DNA from: Litchfieldia stipae
GTDB taxonomy: Bacteria; Bacillota; Bacilli; Bacillales; Bacillaceae_L
Assembly (NCBI RefSeq): GCF_014837155.1
Contig: NZ_JACYHA010000002.1
Coordinates: 310,001 to 374,000 of the forward strand
Length of the DNA stretch: 64,000 nt
Direction of reading: 5' to 3'
The notes under the pieces are model-generated. The model ran no database searches, had not been told where the DNA came from, and saw only the letters and a program-made list of their open reading frames with translations. This document shows, piece by piece, positions 1 through 9,900 of this stretch. Each line of letters starts with the position of its first letter. Within the stretch, counting starts at the first letter, position 1. The translations under genes and the position numbers were made by a program.

Positions 1-179
1 CATTTAAGAATCTAATTTAATATTATTCTACCATAAATTTTAAAAGTTTTGACAATTAAAATCATATTAAAAATAGATTACAAATATTTAACTGACTCTT
101 TTAAGATTTCATTCATAAAATGTCCACAATTTGTTAAAATAGATATAATGATTAAATACATAGCAAGGGTGGGTTTATA

Positions 180-251
180 ATGGATGCAATTTTTATTTCA
201 ATTAGTTTTATTACATTAGCGTATATGGTCTACTTAAATGTTGCTGATTAA
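180..251 (+). CDS. Possible 23-aa membrane micropeptide
   Basis: An ATG-initiated ORF of 23 codons follows a purine-rich AAGGGTGGG six bases upstream and ends before a strong hairpin. The peptide begins MDAIFISISFITLAYMVYLN and is almost wholly hydrophobic, so if translated it would be a single-pass membrane micropeptide. I recognise no family. The ribosome site and the terminator just downstream are the main support. It could still be chance in AT-rich DNA. Confidence 0.4.
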   Translation: MDAIFISISFITLAYMVYLNVAD

Positions 252-290
252 TAAGATCGTTGAGTTTTTTAAATACTCGAACCATATGAA

Positions 291-325
291 AGAAGCCGAA
301 TCAAATTGATTCAGCTTCTTTTCTT
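291..325. terminator. Bidirectional rho-independent terminator
   Basis: A near-perfect 14-bp inverted repeat (AGAAGCCGAATCAA with TTGATTCAGCTTCT) is followed by a T-rich tract. It lies between the small upstream ORF and the 3' end of the methyltransferase gene and can serve both. Confidence 0.75.
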
Positions 326-1108
326 TGTCTCTGATTCAAGATCTATAGTACCAAAATGGAATTTAGCTGACTTTCTTTGTACCACATTAAATCCATATTT
401 TTGAAAGTTAGCACTTTTCCAATGGTCTTTTAGTACAATTCGTTTCTTTGCTACTCTTCTTGCTTCATTAATGACTCTCTTTGTAATAGATGTTTTTTCC
501 CCGAGATTCTTCAACCCATTAATTCCATTTGATTCATCAATGCTTTCTTCAAACATTGGATCAAAGTAAACCACATCAAAGCTGTCGTTCTCACATTCTA
601 ATAAATATGAATAGTGATCCTTTGAGACAACATGTACCCTTCTCATCGCCTCATCTAACTTTTCATGACCACTTTCCCATGTTTGCAACCCTTTAGAAAC
701 AACATAAGCAATATATGGATTGACTTCAAGTCCAATAATCGTTCCTTCACTTCCAACCGAGAAGCTTGCGATAATGCTATCTGACCCAAGACCCAATGTG
801 CAATCCAATACTTTCATCCCTTTTTCCAGTCCAGCACTCTCAAGAAAAGGATCATGTTCTCCTTTAGCAATTCGCTTTGCTCTAAACATGGCTGAATTCG
901 GATGAAAAAACATCGGTTCTGAGGCATTCCTCATATGAATCTCTAGTCTGTTCTTCCCAACAACGATTACATCATCATCAAATAATTGTTGTAACTCAAT
1001 GACAGAGCGTTTCTTTCTAACTATATATTCAATCCTAAGTTCGTCTGCAATTTGACTTGCAAAGTCAGCCCATTCTTGATTTGTTCGACCTGCTGTCGTC
1101 ACAATCAT
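311..1108 (-). CDS. RsmJ-like SAM-dependent methyltransferase
   Basis: A 265-aa class I SAM-dependent methyltransferase. Motif I reads LDCTLGLGSD (residues 101-110), followed by acidic E128 for the SAM ribose. A DPMF signature (183-186) matches the DPPY-type amine-methylation motif of the RsmJ family, which methylates guanine in 16S rRNA in other bacteria. A target in rRNA or other nucleic acid is inferred, not shown. The start chosen is MIVTTAGRTN, with AAAGGAAG upstream; a TTG seven codons earlier overlaps this ribosome site. The gene is transcribed after brxA and ypgR on the same strand, but a terminator separates it from brxA. Confidence 0.75.
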   Translation of the reverse strand: MIVTTAGRTNQEWADFASQIADELRIEYIVRKKRSVIELQQLFDDDVIVVGKNRLEIHMRNASEPMFFHPNSAMFRAKRIAKGEHDPFLESAGLEKGMKVLDCTLGLGSDSIIASFSVGSEGTIIGLEVNPYIAYVVSKGLQTWESGHEKLDEAMRRVHVVSKDHYSYLLECENDSFDVVYFDPMFEESIDESNGINGLKNLGEKTSITKRVINEARRVAKKRIVLKDHWKSANFQKYGFNVVQRKSAKFHFGTIDLESETKKRS

Positions 1109-1132
1109 AACCGTTTGACTTCCTTTCAATTG

Positions 1133-1161
1133 TAAAAAAAGGATGCCTCATGACACCCTTT
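1133..1161 (-). terminator. Terminator after brxA
   Basis: Read on the minus strand, AAGGGTG pairs with CATCCTT (one G-U pair) and seven T follow. It lies just past the brxA stop codon. Confidence 0.55.
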
Positions 1162-1167
1162 CATCCC

Positions 1168-1602
1168 TTAACAATATTTATCAAATGCCTCTAATAAATT
1201 ATTCATAATATGTTCCATTGGGAAAGATTCAATGTCGTGTCGTGGAATAAAATGAACAACTTCCTTCCCATTTAACAAGGCCATAGATGGAGAAGATGAT
1301 TCAAATCCAGTAAAATATTCTCTCATTCTTGCCGTTGCTTCCTTATCTTGGCCAGCAAATACAGTCACTAATTGTGAAGGCTTCTTCTCTGAATTTAATA
1401 CTGCTTGAGTAGCTGCAGGTCTTGCTAAACCAGCAGCACAACCACATACCGAATTCACTACCACTAAAGTTGTACCTTCTACATTATTCATGAATTCATC
1501 TACTTGATCTGCTGTTGTTAGTTCATTAAATCCTGCATTCACCAGTTCTTTCCTCATTGGTAGTACGACTTGTTTCATATATTCTTCATATGCCATTGAC
1601 AT
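1168..1602 (-). CDS. brxA: Bacilliredoxin BrxA (YphP)
   Basis: A 144-aa thioredoxin-fold protein of the BrxA/BrxB (YphP/YqiW) family. These proteins remove bacillithiol from mixed disulfides on cytosolic proteins after oxidative stress. The CGC active site is at C53 and C55, in NSVCGCAAGLARPAA, as in B. subtilis YphP. The N-terminus MSMAYEEYMKQ is the family start. An extra ATG lies one codon upstream and either could be used after AGGAGG. The gene follows ypgR with a 21-bp gap and is probably co-transcribed with it. Identity is confident from overall similarity to YphP. It is unrelated to BREX phage-defence proteins that share the Brx name. Confidence 0.93.
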   Translation of the reverse strand: MSMAYEEYMKQVVLPMRKELVNAGFNELTTADQVDEFMNNVEGTTLVVVNSVCGCAAGLARPAATQAVLNSEKKPSQLVTVFAGQDKEATARMREYFTGFESSSPSMALLNGKEVVHFIPRHDIESFPMEHIMNNLLEAFDKYC

Positions 1603-1626
1603 CATTTATTCCTCCTACAAGTTTTA

Positions 1627-2745
1627 TTATGATTTTCTACTCTCTGTCATTTGTTTCCAAACAGAACCCTTTGCTTCTTCTCCACCTTCAATTCGTTCGA
1701 TCGCCAATTTAATTTGCATGCTTACTTCAAATTCCGGATCATTTTCTGCTGCCTTTAATGCTGGAAGAGCGGTTTCGTCCCCCACCTCAAATAAAAACAT
1801 CGCTGCTCTCCATCTTACAAGCTTATTGGAATCCTTTAATGCTTCAATCATAGGCTCGATCGCATCCTTATTTCCTATATCAGATAAGCAATCTCCAGCT
1901 GTTCTTCTGACTGTAACAGATTTATCCCTTAATGCCTTATATAATAACGGAAGTACCTTATCTGACTCAATCATTCCTAAGAATACCGTTGCCTGTCTAC
2001 GAATAGATGCTTTTTCATCCTGAAGCGCCTTTGACAAGACGTCGATATCATCTTCAGTTGGATCCATTTGCTCAAGAGCAGCATATCTTTTAGTCCAATC
2101 AGGATCATCAAGCATTTCTTCAGTAACCTTAAATCGTTTTCTTTGCTGCATTGAAACCGATTCTTGATTTTTTGCCATTTCTACTAATCGGTTCAACCTT
2201 TCAATTGGATAAGCTGCTGCTAGTTCTTCGGCAATGTCGTGAGCGATATCCTCTAAAGAACCATAGCGTACACCTTGTTCATTCCATGCACGTTCCATAA
2301 CAACATTTTCAGAAAACGACTGAGCTTCAAGAGATGCTTTGCCAAATCGTTCCGGCAATCCAACCCTCTTTTCCTCATTTCCATCATTTAATTTCACTTG
2401 CATTGGAATCCCTTTAAACATCTGTACAAAGACTTTTACTTCCCCAAAATGCTCATTTATTTTTTTGTTTGTCTCAGACTCATTAACTTCCTCACCGAAT
2501 GACTTTCGTACTTGAGCTAATAGGTCTGCCCAGTCATACTTAGCATTTCTTTCAACTGCTAAAAAGTCTGCCACATGATAGACACCTTTTATGCCATCAA
2601 TATTTAAAATTTCTTTTATAACAGATGGAGCGCCTTCTTCTTGCCCCTTTTTATAATTATTACTTTTCCCAAATGGCAATTCATTACTTAAATTAATTTT
2701 CATTGTATTCGGGCTTGGAGTTGGTTCAATTGAAACTATTCTCAT
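1627..2745 (-). CDS. ypgR: YpgR/CvfC-like Nfu_N plus HEAT-repeat protein
   Basis: A 372-aa cytosolic protein. Residues 1-90 form an Nfu N-terminal domain (MRIVSIEPTPSPNTMKI, later IKGVYHVADF). This is the non-cysteine half of Fe-S scaffold proteins, and no CxxC cluster site follows. The C-terminal 170 residues hold HEAT-type repeats such as YAALEQMDPTEDDIDVLSKA and KLVRWRAAMFLFEVGDETAL. The same architecture occurs in B. subtilis YpgR and the S. aureus virulence regulator CvfC. The molecular function is not established; repair or regulation through protein contacts is inference. The start is set by AAGGAGG eight bases upstream, and longer in-frame starts lack a ribosome site. It forms a likely operon with brxA. 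Confidence 0.85.
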   Translation of the reverse strand: MRIVSIEPTPSPNTMKINLSNELPFGKSNNYKKGQEEGAPSVIKEILNIDGIKGVYHVADFLAVERNAKYDWADLLAQVRKSFGEEVNESETNKKINEHFGEVKVFVQMFKGIPMQVKLNDGNEEKRVGLPERFGKASLEAQSFSENVVMERAWNEQGVRYGSLEDIAHDIAEELAAAYPIERLNRLVEMAKNQESVSMQQRKRFKVTEEMLDDPDWTKRYAALEQMDPTEDDIDVLSKALQDEKASIRRQATVFLGMIESDKVLPLLYKALRDKSVTVRRTAGDCLSDIGNKDAIEPMIEALKDSNKLVRWRAAMFLFEVGDETALPALKAAENDPEFEVSMQIKLAIERIEGGEEAKGSVWKQMTESRKS

Positions 2746-2953
2746 ATAGTCCTCCTTCATATACAAAGCAATCCTAGAAAGATTGATATTAATAAATTTT
2801 ACCATAGGACTATGTACGTTTTCCATCTAAGTGCTTTATGGGTTCAATCGATCATTGACAAATGCAGCAAATCAAAAATAGGAATATTATTTTTTTAACT
2901 CAATATGATTTAATGATTCAGCTTTTATACACACATCAAGGAGGATACATCAT

Positions 2954-4033
2954 ATGAAAAAGCCGAACCGTACTAAAGAGGCTTTGTTAGTTACGTCTGT
3001 AGCCGCTGCTGGCCTCTTTTTTGCGTCACCTGAGAATGCAGAAGCATCAAATCCTGACGAATTATCACCAGAAACGTATTATGATGATTTCTTTAATACA
3101 CATAATACACTTAGATATGGTCATACAGGTAATAGTGTTCGAATTTTGCAATTAGAACTTATGAAGTTTAATTTTTATTTTGAAAAAATTGATGGATACT
3201 ATGGTCCGAATACACAAGAAGCCGTTCGACAATTTCAACAAAAACACAATCTTAAAATAGATGGAATTGCTGGAGAAGATACACTTAATAAGCTAAATGA
3301 ACTCTTGATGAAACCAAAACCAGAAGATCTTTCAAAGGGAGATGAAGGCCCTGAAGTTCAACAGCTACAAGTAAGATTACATAGATTAGGTTACTATCAG
3401 GGGAGAATTGACGGCGTTTTTGGAAATATGACTGAAGATAGTTTAGTAAGTTATCAGAAAAAACATAAATTAGATCAATCTGGAGAGGCAACAGAAGAAA
3501 CCACCCTACATCTATTAAAAAATAAAAATGTGAAAGGCATTACGATTAACACAATAACAACAAATCATCAATCAAATGTAGCTTCAACTACCACTAAGTC
3601 TGTAACGACTTCAAATAATAAAAATGTATCTAAAGAAAAACAAGTTCCTAAAGAACAAAAGTATTCAGTAGATACATCGGTGATTTCTGTGGCCATGCAG
3701 CATATTGGCACACCGTATGTTTGGGGTGGTTCGAGTCCTGGTGGATTTGATTGTAGTGGTTTCTTAAAATATGTATTTGCTCAAAAAGGAGTCAATATTC
3801 CTCGAACAGTGAATGAAATTTGGAATGTTGGAAGTTCGGTAAATAAATTAAGCGTAGGTGATATTGTCTTTTTCCAAACCTACAAAAAAGGACCATCACA
3901 CGCTGGAATTTATATCGGAGACGGTAAATTTATCCATTCAGAATCTTCAAGAGGTGTCACGATAACAAAAATGAGCATGTCCTATTGGAAGGAAAGATAT
4001 ATCGGAGCAAAAAGGATTGTACAATATAAATAA
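2954..4033 (+). CDS. Secreted NlpC/P60 peptidoglycan endopeptidase
   Basis: A 359-aa exported cell-wall hydrolase. A Sec signal peptide spans about residues 1-31, with cleavage likely after AEA. Two PG_binding_1 domains follow (about 55-118, with YYGPNTQEAVRQFQQKH, and 128-190, with VFGNMTEDSLVSYQKKH). A Ser/Thr/Asn-rich linker (193-245) leads to a C-terminal NlpC/P60 domain. The likely catalytic residues are Cys267 in GGFDCSGF and the His near 316 in SHAGIYIGDG, with a polar residue near 328. The family cuts D-Glu to diamino-acid bonds in stem peptides. The start has AAGGAGGATAC upstream. It is monocistronic, with its own terminator. Role in growth, separation or sporulation is not evident. 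Confidence 0.88.
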   Translation: MKKPNRTKEALLVTSVAAAGLFFASPENAEASNPDELSPETYYDDFFNTHNTLRYGHTGNSVRILQLELMKFNFYFEKIDGYYGPNTQEAVRQFQQKHNLKIDGIAGEDTLNKLNELLMKPKPEDLSKGDEGPEVQQLQVRLHRLGYYQGRIDGVFGNMTEDSLVSYQKKHKLDQSGEATEETTLHLLKNKNVKGITINTITTNHQSNVASTTTKSVTTSNNKNVSKEKQVPKEQKYSVDTSVISVAMQHIGTPYVWGGSSPGGFDCSGFLKYVFAQKGVNIPRTVNEIWNVGSSVNKLSVGDIVFFQTYKKGPSHAGIYIGDGKFIHSESSRGVTITKMSMSYWKERYIGAKRIVQYK

Positions 4034-4045
4034 TAAACAACATTG

Positions 4046-4080
4046 TAAAAAGAGCGTAAATAGATTCTACGCTCTTTTAT
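4046..4080 (+). terminator. Terminator of the NlpC/P60 gene
   Basis: AAAAGAGCGTA pairs with TACGCTCTTTT across a nine-base loop and is followed by T-rich sequence. Confidence 0.85.
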
Positions 4081-4081
4081 T

Positions 4082-4256
4082 ATTATTAGGCTGTTTAGGT
4101 ATATATTGTTACTTGTGATACCGCAGCCTGAATACACTCCGCGTCCTGGGGGAGCCAACTAGTCCCACGGGAGTCCCCCGTGTATTCAGACTGCTAGAAA
4201 TCTATTCTCAATTAATTCACCTCAAAAACAACAAACTTTGAGAAAACAGCCTATTA
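4082..4256. repeat. MITE-like palindromic intergenic repeat
   Basis: A stretch of about 175 bp with nested inverted repeats. The outer pair is ATTAGGCTGTTT at the left and AAACAGCCTATT at the right, with one mismatch. The inner pair is GCAGCCTGAATACAC (from 4123) and GTGTATTCAGACTGC (to 4195), also with one mismatch. The core is GC-rich (CTAGTCCCACGGG) compared with surrounding DNA. It carries no ORF and abuts the yfmR stop codon. The form suggests a miniature mobile repeat or REP-like element; dispersal in the genome cannot be tested here. Confidence 0.5.
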
Positions 4257-6140
4257 TTAACTATTCTCAACAATATCAGATAATTCTGTCCAACGTTCTA
4301 TTAATTCTTCAAGTACTTTATTTTCTTGCTCGTGTTCTGTGGTTAATTGCTGTGCTTTTTGATAATCACTACCCGCTTGATCAATCTCTTCTAGCAACTG
4401 ACTACATTTTTCTTCTTGTAGTGCAATTTTCTCTTCAATTTCATCCCACTCACGTTGCTCATTATATGATAACTTCTTCTTTTTTGGTTTCTCTTCCGTT
4501 TTTTGCACTTGATTTACAACTTTTTGTTCGCGATCGTTCTGTTTTAAAATCGAATTCTCAAGGTAATCAGAGTATAATCCAATATAACTACTTATTTTCC
4601 CTTGATCACCAAATACTAATAGTTGGTCAGCGACTTTATCAAGGAAGTAGCGATCATGAGATACCGTGATTACGACACCAGGAAAGTCATCTAAATAATC
4701 TTCAAGTACAGTTAATGTTTCTGTATCTAAATCATTTGTTGGTTCATCCATTAATAATACATTCGGTTCTGTCATCAGAATTTTTAACAAGTAAAGTCTT
4801 CTTCTTTCCCCTCCCGAAAGCTTATGAATTGGAGTTCCATGACTATTCATCGGAAACAGAAATCGTTCAAGCATCTGTGCAGCAGATATCAGCTTTCCAT
4901 CACTAGTATGGATGGCTTCTGCACTTTCCTTTATATATTCAATCATTCGTTTATTCAGGTCCATATCTTTATTTTCTTGAGTATAGTACCCAATTTTAAC
5001 GGTTTGACCTACTTCGATTTCACCTTCATCGATTTTTATACTACCATAAAGAATATTTAATAAAGTTGATTTCCCACTACCGTTCTTACCAACAATCCCA
5101 ATTCGATCATGCGGTTTAATAATAAAGGTGAAATCATTAATTAACTGTTTCTCTTCAAAGCTTTTTGAAATATTTCTTAACTCGAAAACCTTCTTACCTA
5201 GTCTACTTCCACTTAGTGAGAGATCTAGCTTTTCTGTCTGAGTACTCTGTGTCTTTCCTTCAAGTTCATCAAATCTTTGGATTCTTGCTTTTTGTTTCGT
5301 TGTTCTTGCTTTTGCACCTCGTCTGATCCACGCTAATTCCTTGCGATAGAGATTTTGTAGTTTTTGTTCGGAAGCTAATTCTTGTTCCATTCTTAACGCT
5401 TTCGCTTCTAAGAATGCCCCATAATTTCCTTGATAACTATAAATCTTGCCATTATCTATTTCTAAAATCCGATTAGTCACTCGATCAAGAAAGTAACGAT
5501 CATGTGTAACTAGAAGCAATGCTCCGTTATATTTTGAGAGATACTCTTCAAGCCAGTTTATGGTTTCATAATCTAGATGATTGGTTGGTTCATCCAATAT
5601 CAATAAATCTGGTGTTTGTATTAAGCTTTGTGCTAGGGCAATTCGCTTCTTCTGGCCCCCTGATAAATCACCTACACGAGCAGTGAAATCATGAATACCT
5701 AGTTTTGTTAGAACAGCTTTTGCATTTGAATTCGCTTCCCATGCATTTTGGATATCCATTCTTTGCTGAACTGCATATAGTTCATGCTGGATTTTTTCAT
5801 TCATAGGATTCTTCTCAAGACAAAGCATCATTTCTTCATACTCTCTGAGAATTCGTATGAGTGGAGTGTCTCCATGGAATACCTGTTCAAGAACACTGTT
5901 ATTTTCTATAAATTCAGGTTGCTGTGGTAAGTAACTAATCGTGTATCCCTTAGAATGTGTGATTTGTCCGGAATCCAATTCCTCTATTCCTGCAATCACC
6001 TTTAATAAGGTTGATTTTCCCGTACCATTAATTCCAATAATTCCAATACGTTCATTATTTGTAATACTAAATGAAATTTGGTCAAAAAGTTTTTTATCAG
6101 TATAACTCTTTGATATATTTTCTACATTTAGAAGTTTCAT
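4257..6140 (-). CDS. yfmR: ABC-F ribosome-associated ATPase YfmR
   Basis: A 627-aa soluble ABC-F protein with two ATPase domains and no membrane segment. Domain 1 has GINGTGKST (37-44), LSGGQKKR and LLILDEPTNH. Domain 2 has GKNGSGKST, LSGGERRRL and VLLMDEPTND. Between them sits a basic P-site linker (RRGAKARTTKQKARI), and a charged coiled coil occupies the last 80 residues as in Uup. Order and length match B. subtilis YfmR, which binds the ribosome E site and relieves stalled translation in parallel with EF-P. The start MKLLNVENIS overlaps the ypgQ stop in ATGA, so translation is coupled. An in-frame upstream ATG within ypgQ is less likely. Confidence 0.9.
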   Translation of the reverse strand: MKLLNVENISKSYTDKKLFDQISFSITNNERIGIIGINGTGKSTLLKVIAGIEELDSGQITHSKGYTISYLPQQPEFIENNSVLEQVFHGDTPLIRILREYEEMMLCLEKNPMNEKIQHELYAVQQRMDIQNAWEANSNAKAVLTKLGIHDFTARVGDLSGGQKKRIALAQSLIQTPDLLILDEPTNHLDYETINWLEEYLSKYNGALLLVTHDRYFLDRVTNRILEIDNGKIYSYQGNYGAFLEAKALRMEQELASEQKLQNLYRKELAWIRRGAKARTTKQKARIQRFDELEGKTQSTQTEKLDLSLSGSRLGKKVFELRNISKSFEEKQLINDFTFIIKPHDRIGIVGKNGSGKSTLLNILYGSIKIDEGEIEVGQTVKIGYYTQENKDMDLNKRMIEYIKESAEAIHTSDGKLISAAQMLERFLFPMNSHGTPIHKLSGGERRRLYLLKILMTEPNVLLMDEPTNDLDTETLTVLEDYLDDFPGVVITVSHDRYFLDKVADQLLVFGDQGKISSYIGLYSDYLENSILKQNDREQKVVNQVQKTEEKPKKKKLSYNEQREWDEIEEKIALQEEKCSQLLEEIDQAGSDYQKAQQLTTEHEQENKVLEELIERWTELSDIVENS

Positions 6141-6787
6141 AGCTGTCCATTCCATTCTTTAAAAAATTGTTCTAAATATTGTTCCATAAATTCATGTCTT
6201 GTCCTAGCCATTTCCCTAGCAGCATTTGTGTTCAATGTTGCAGTTAGCTTCAACAGTTTCTCATAGAAATGATTGATGGCTGTAGATTTCCCATTTCGGT
6301 ATTCTTCTTTTGTTAAATTTTCTCTATATGGTAATTCTGGATCATAAATAAGATCACCCTTTGCCCCTGCATAAGCAAACGTTCGTGCTATTCCAATTGC
6401 TCCAATGGCATCCAATCGATCTGCATCCTGAACGATTTTTGCTTCAATTGTTTTTACGGATGGTTGTTTACCACCCTTATAAGAAATCGTACTAATTACT
6501 TCTATTATATCGTCACATAGTGCTTGTTCAATTTCTAGATGTTGTAACCAATTACGAACTTTAAGAAGTCCAATTTCTTCAGAATCGTTAAGTTTTTCAT
6601 CGGCAATATCATGAAGAAGTGCGGCCATTTCAATGACAAAAAGATTGCCTGCCTCAAGCTTACCAATTACTTTCGCAGTATTCCAAACTCGCTTGATATG
6701 CCACCAATCATGTCCGCTATTTTCGTTCTTTAGTTGTTCATATACGAACTGTTCTGTTAATTGTATCTGATGATTACGATTACTCAT
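6137..6787 (-). CDS. ypgQ: HD-domain phosphohydrolase YpgQ
   Basis: A 216-aa HD-superfamily hydrolase like B. subtilis YpgQ, which has (d)NTP pyrophosphohydrolase activity in vitro. Metal ligands are visible as His26 in SGHDWWHIKRVW, the H59-D60 pair in ALLHDIADEKL, and an Asp in QDADRLDAIGAIGIARTF. The start MSNRNHQ is chosen because AGGTAGGTG lies eight bases upstream; an earlier in-frame ATG has no such site. The last bases overlap the yfmR start (ATGA), making a two-gene unit. A physiological substrate is not clear from the sequence. Confidence 0.85.
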   Translation of the reverse strand: MSNRNHQIQLTEQFVYEQLKNENSGHDWWHIKRVWNTAKVIGKLEAGNLFVIEMAALLHDIADEKLNDSEEIGLLKVRNWLQHLEIEQALCDDIIEVISTISYKGGKQPSVKTIEAKIVQDADRLDAIGAIGIARTFAYAGAKGDLIYDPELPYRENLTKEEYRNGKSTAINHFYEKLLKLTATLNTNAAREMARTRHEFMEQYLEQFFKEWNGQL

Positions 6788-6843
6788 TATTAGACACCTA
6801 CCTAATATCACTTATATTACACTATTTTACGTGATGGGGAAAA

Positions 6844-6896
6844 TTTTAAAAAAAGATGCTATGCAACAAATTGTTTGCACAATCCTGCATAGCATT
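6844..6896 (-). terminator. Terminator after the SH3-repeat glucosaminidase
   Basis: On the minus strand, ATGCTATGCA and TGCATAGCAT form a stem around a 21-base loop, followed by CTTTTTTTAAAATTTT. Confidence 0.8.
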
Positions 6897-6912
6897 TCGA
6901 TCTCGTATAGAC

Positions 6913-9900
6913 TTATTTATATTTCGGAATCTCTAAAGTAACACTATATGAATCTAAGAGACTATATAAATTATAAATTTGTTTAACTTGTTTGGACGCC
7001 CAGCCAATATCAGTTGCATATTGATGAGTCGCAGACCCTTTTGCTACAGCTCCACCAGGATTCCATCTCATTTTGTAAAGAGTATCTTGTCCTGCCTTGA
7101 TATAGCCTTGTGAAATAAATTCAGCACCACCAATAATGGCTGCTTCTGGTGTAAACCACCCTGCCTTATATGCATACTCAGCCCCACTTTCGAGCGCTGT
7201 ACCATCATATGCACCTATTCCGTACATATTATAGACAGTTTTGCCCTTGTATTGAACACCTGTTGCTAATTGAGATTGACCATTACCAGTTTCAAGCAAA
7301 GCATGGGAAATTAAGTAGATTTCATTAACGCCACTTATCTCTCCGGCTGCTAGAAACGTAGCTGCTTGATTTGTCAATATCCCTTTACCAGCTAGTATTC
7401 TACTATTAACCTCATCAACATCTAACTTGGTCGTTTCTGACAATTTCAGAAATTGAAGTGATTCAACAGCATGATCACTGAAGTTAGAAGGGTTAAGATA
7501 ATGCTTAACATCTTCAGGATTTGCATTTACCCATGACTTATTGTATTGAACTTCATACCAAATGTACCCATCTTTATCCTTTGAGTTAGAAATAATCTGT
7601 AGCTTTTGACCATTTGTTACTTGACCAACAACCCAGAAATCTGTTCCAGCCCCACCTCTAACATTCCACACATTCCCAGAAACTGTTCCAACTGAAGGAA
7701 GTTCACTATTATCAAATACTAACGCATCTTCTCTTATGTATGTAGCATATTTTTTATCTGTTTGTGGTTTAACCGCCATCTGTAACTTTGTAAACTCATC
7801 AATTGTTAGGTCATACAAAACATCTGTTTTAGTAATCGTACCATTAAATGATGTAGAGTTATTGACCTCAGTAGTTGATAAATATTGTGTACTAACATAG
7901 CCAACTTGTCCATTTACACTAACCTTTGACCAACCATTTTCTTCAGATTGAACTGTCACCACTGTACCACGAGAAAGCTTAGAAATAACAGTACCTGTAG
8001 TTGATGCTGAAGATCTAAGATTTAAACTCGATCCATTTGATACATTTACGTATTTTGAGATTACCTCTGATTCAATCGGATTCGTCTCTTTTTCTTCGTC
8101 CTTGATTATTTCTGGTTTTGTTAACGAAAGAAATTCAGAGCTTACGAATCCTTCGTGTCCGTATACGTTAATCTTTGACCAGCCATTTGATTCTGATAGT
8201 ACTTCGACTTCTACACTTCTAGCTAGTTTCACAATAACAGAAGCATCTGTTGATGGTTTGTTTCGCATTTTCAGGCTAGAGCCACTTGTTACATTAACAT
8301 ATTTAATAGTCGTAATTAATTCTTCAGAATCTTGATTATCAGGAGTTTTTACTGATGAATCTTCTTCCTTTATATTTTCTTTTTTATCGGAAAGAAATTC
8401 ACTACTAACATACCCTTCTTTGCCATTTGCTTGTACCTTTGACCAACCGTTGGATTCTGATAGAACTTTTACTTCAGTTCCTTTTGCTAATTTTGCTGTA
8501 ATCGTCGCATTCGTAGAAGCACTTGAACGTAGATTTAATGTTGAATTTGAACTAACATCTACATACTTAATAATCACTTCTTCTTTTACTGGTGGTTTCA
8601 CATCAGGTGTTGCTGACTTCACCGTTAAATATTGTGTACTTACATAGCCTTCTTTGCCGTTTGCTTGGACCTTTGACCAACCGTTGGATTCTGATAGGAC
8701 TTTTACTTCAGTGCCGTTTGCTAATTTTGCTGTAATCGTCGCATTTGTTGTCGCACTTGAACGTAGATTTAGTGTTGAGTTTGAACTAACATTTACATAC
8801 TTAATAATTACTTCTTCTTTTACTGGTGGTTTCACATCAGGTGTTGCTGACTTCACCGTTAAATATTGTGTACTTACATAGCCTTCTTTGCCGTTTGCTT
8901 GGACCTTTGACCAACCGTTGGATTCTGATAGGACTTTTACTTCAGTGCCGTTTGCTAATTTTGCTGTAATCGTCGCATTTGTTGTCGCACTTGAACGTAG
9001 ATTTAGTGTTGAGTTTGAACTAACATTTACATACTTAATAATTACTTCTTCTTTTACTGGTGGTTTTACATCAGGTGTTGCTGACTTCACCGTTAAATAT
9101 TGTGTACTAACATATCCTTCTTTGCCATAAGCCTTAATTTTTGACCAACCATTTGACTCAGATAAGACAGTTACTTTCACACCACTAGCTAATTTTAATA
9201 TGATAGATCCATTCGTAGATCCTGAACTTCTCATATTAAGATTCGAACCCTTCGAAACATTTACATATTTTGTGATTGGATCTTCTTTTTTATCAGGCGT
9301 ACTTATGGTCTCTTTCTGACTAGAATTATTAGTTGAAGATGATAAATATTGAGAGCTTACATATCCTTCTTTTCCTTCAACTTTTATCTTCGACCAACCA
9401 TTTGAGTTTGAATATACAGTTACTTGTTTACCCTTATTTAGCTTTAGAATAATCGTACTATTTGTATTTGGTTGATTTCTCACGTTTAAGCTTGAATTAG
9501 CTGATACATTGACAATTTTAGTTGAAATAGTAGATGGTTTATTATCAGTTGTACCCGTAGAAGTAGAGCTTGAATTAGATTTAGGTGTTTGGAGATATTG
9601 CGAACTAACATACCCCTCTTTACCGTTCACTTTAATCTTCGCCCAGCCATTTGTTTCTGATAAGACAGTTACAACAGTACCTTTAGTTAATTTAGCAAGA
9701 ACCTCTGAACTGATTGTTGGGCTTTTACGTAAGTTTAAATTTGATCCAGCATTAACATTGATCGTTTTTGTAGAAACTGAATTGATTAAATTCGTCGTTG
9801 TTGGATTACTTAGATAATCAACACTAACAAAACCCTTTACTCCATTTGCAGTAATTTCAGCCCACCCATTTGACTCTGAATGCATGGTAACTGTTGCACC

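Noticed and set aside
1168-1605. BREX phage-defence gene, because of the name BrxA
   Set aside because: The CGC motif and YphP-like sequence identify a bacilliredoxin, a different family with a similar name.
8420-9130. CRISPR-like regular repetition
   Set aside because: The 234-bp period is the SH3 protein repeat. No short repeats with unique spacers occur, and no cas genes are present.
8102-9817. Several plus-strand ORFs of 75-102 codons in tandem
   Set aside because: They are antisense shadows of the repeated SH3 domains on the minus strand, without ribosome sites.
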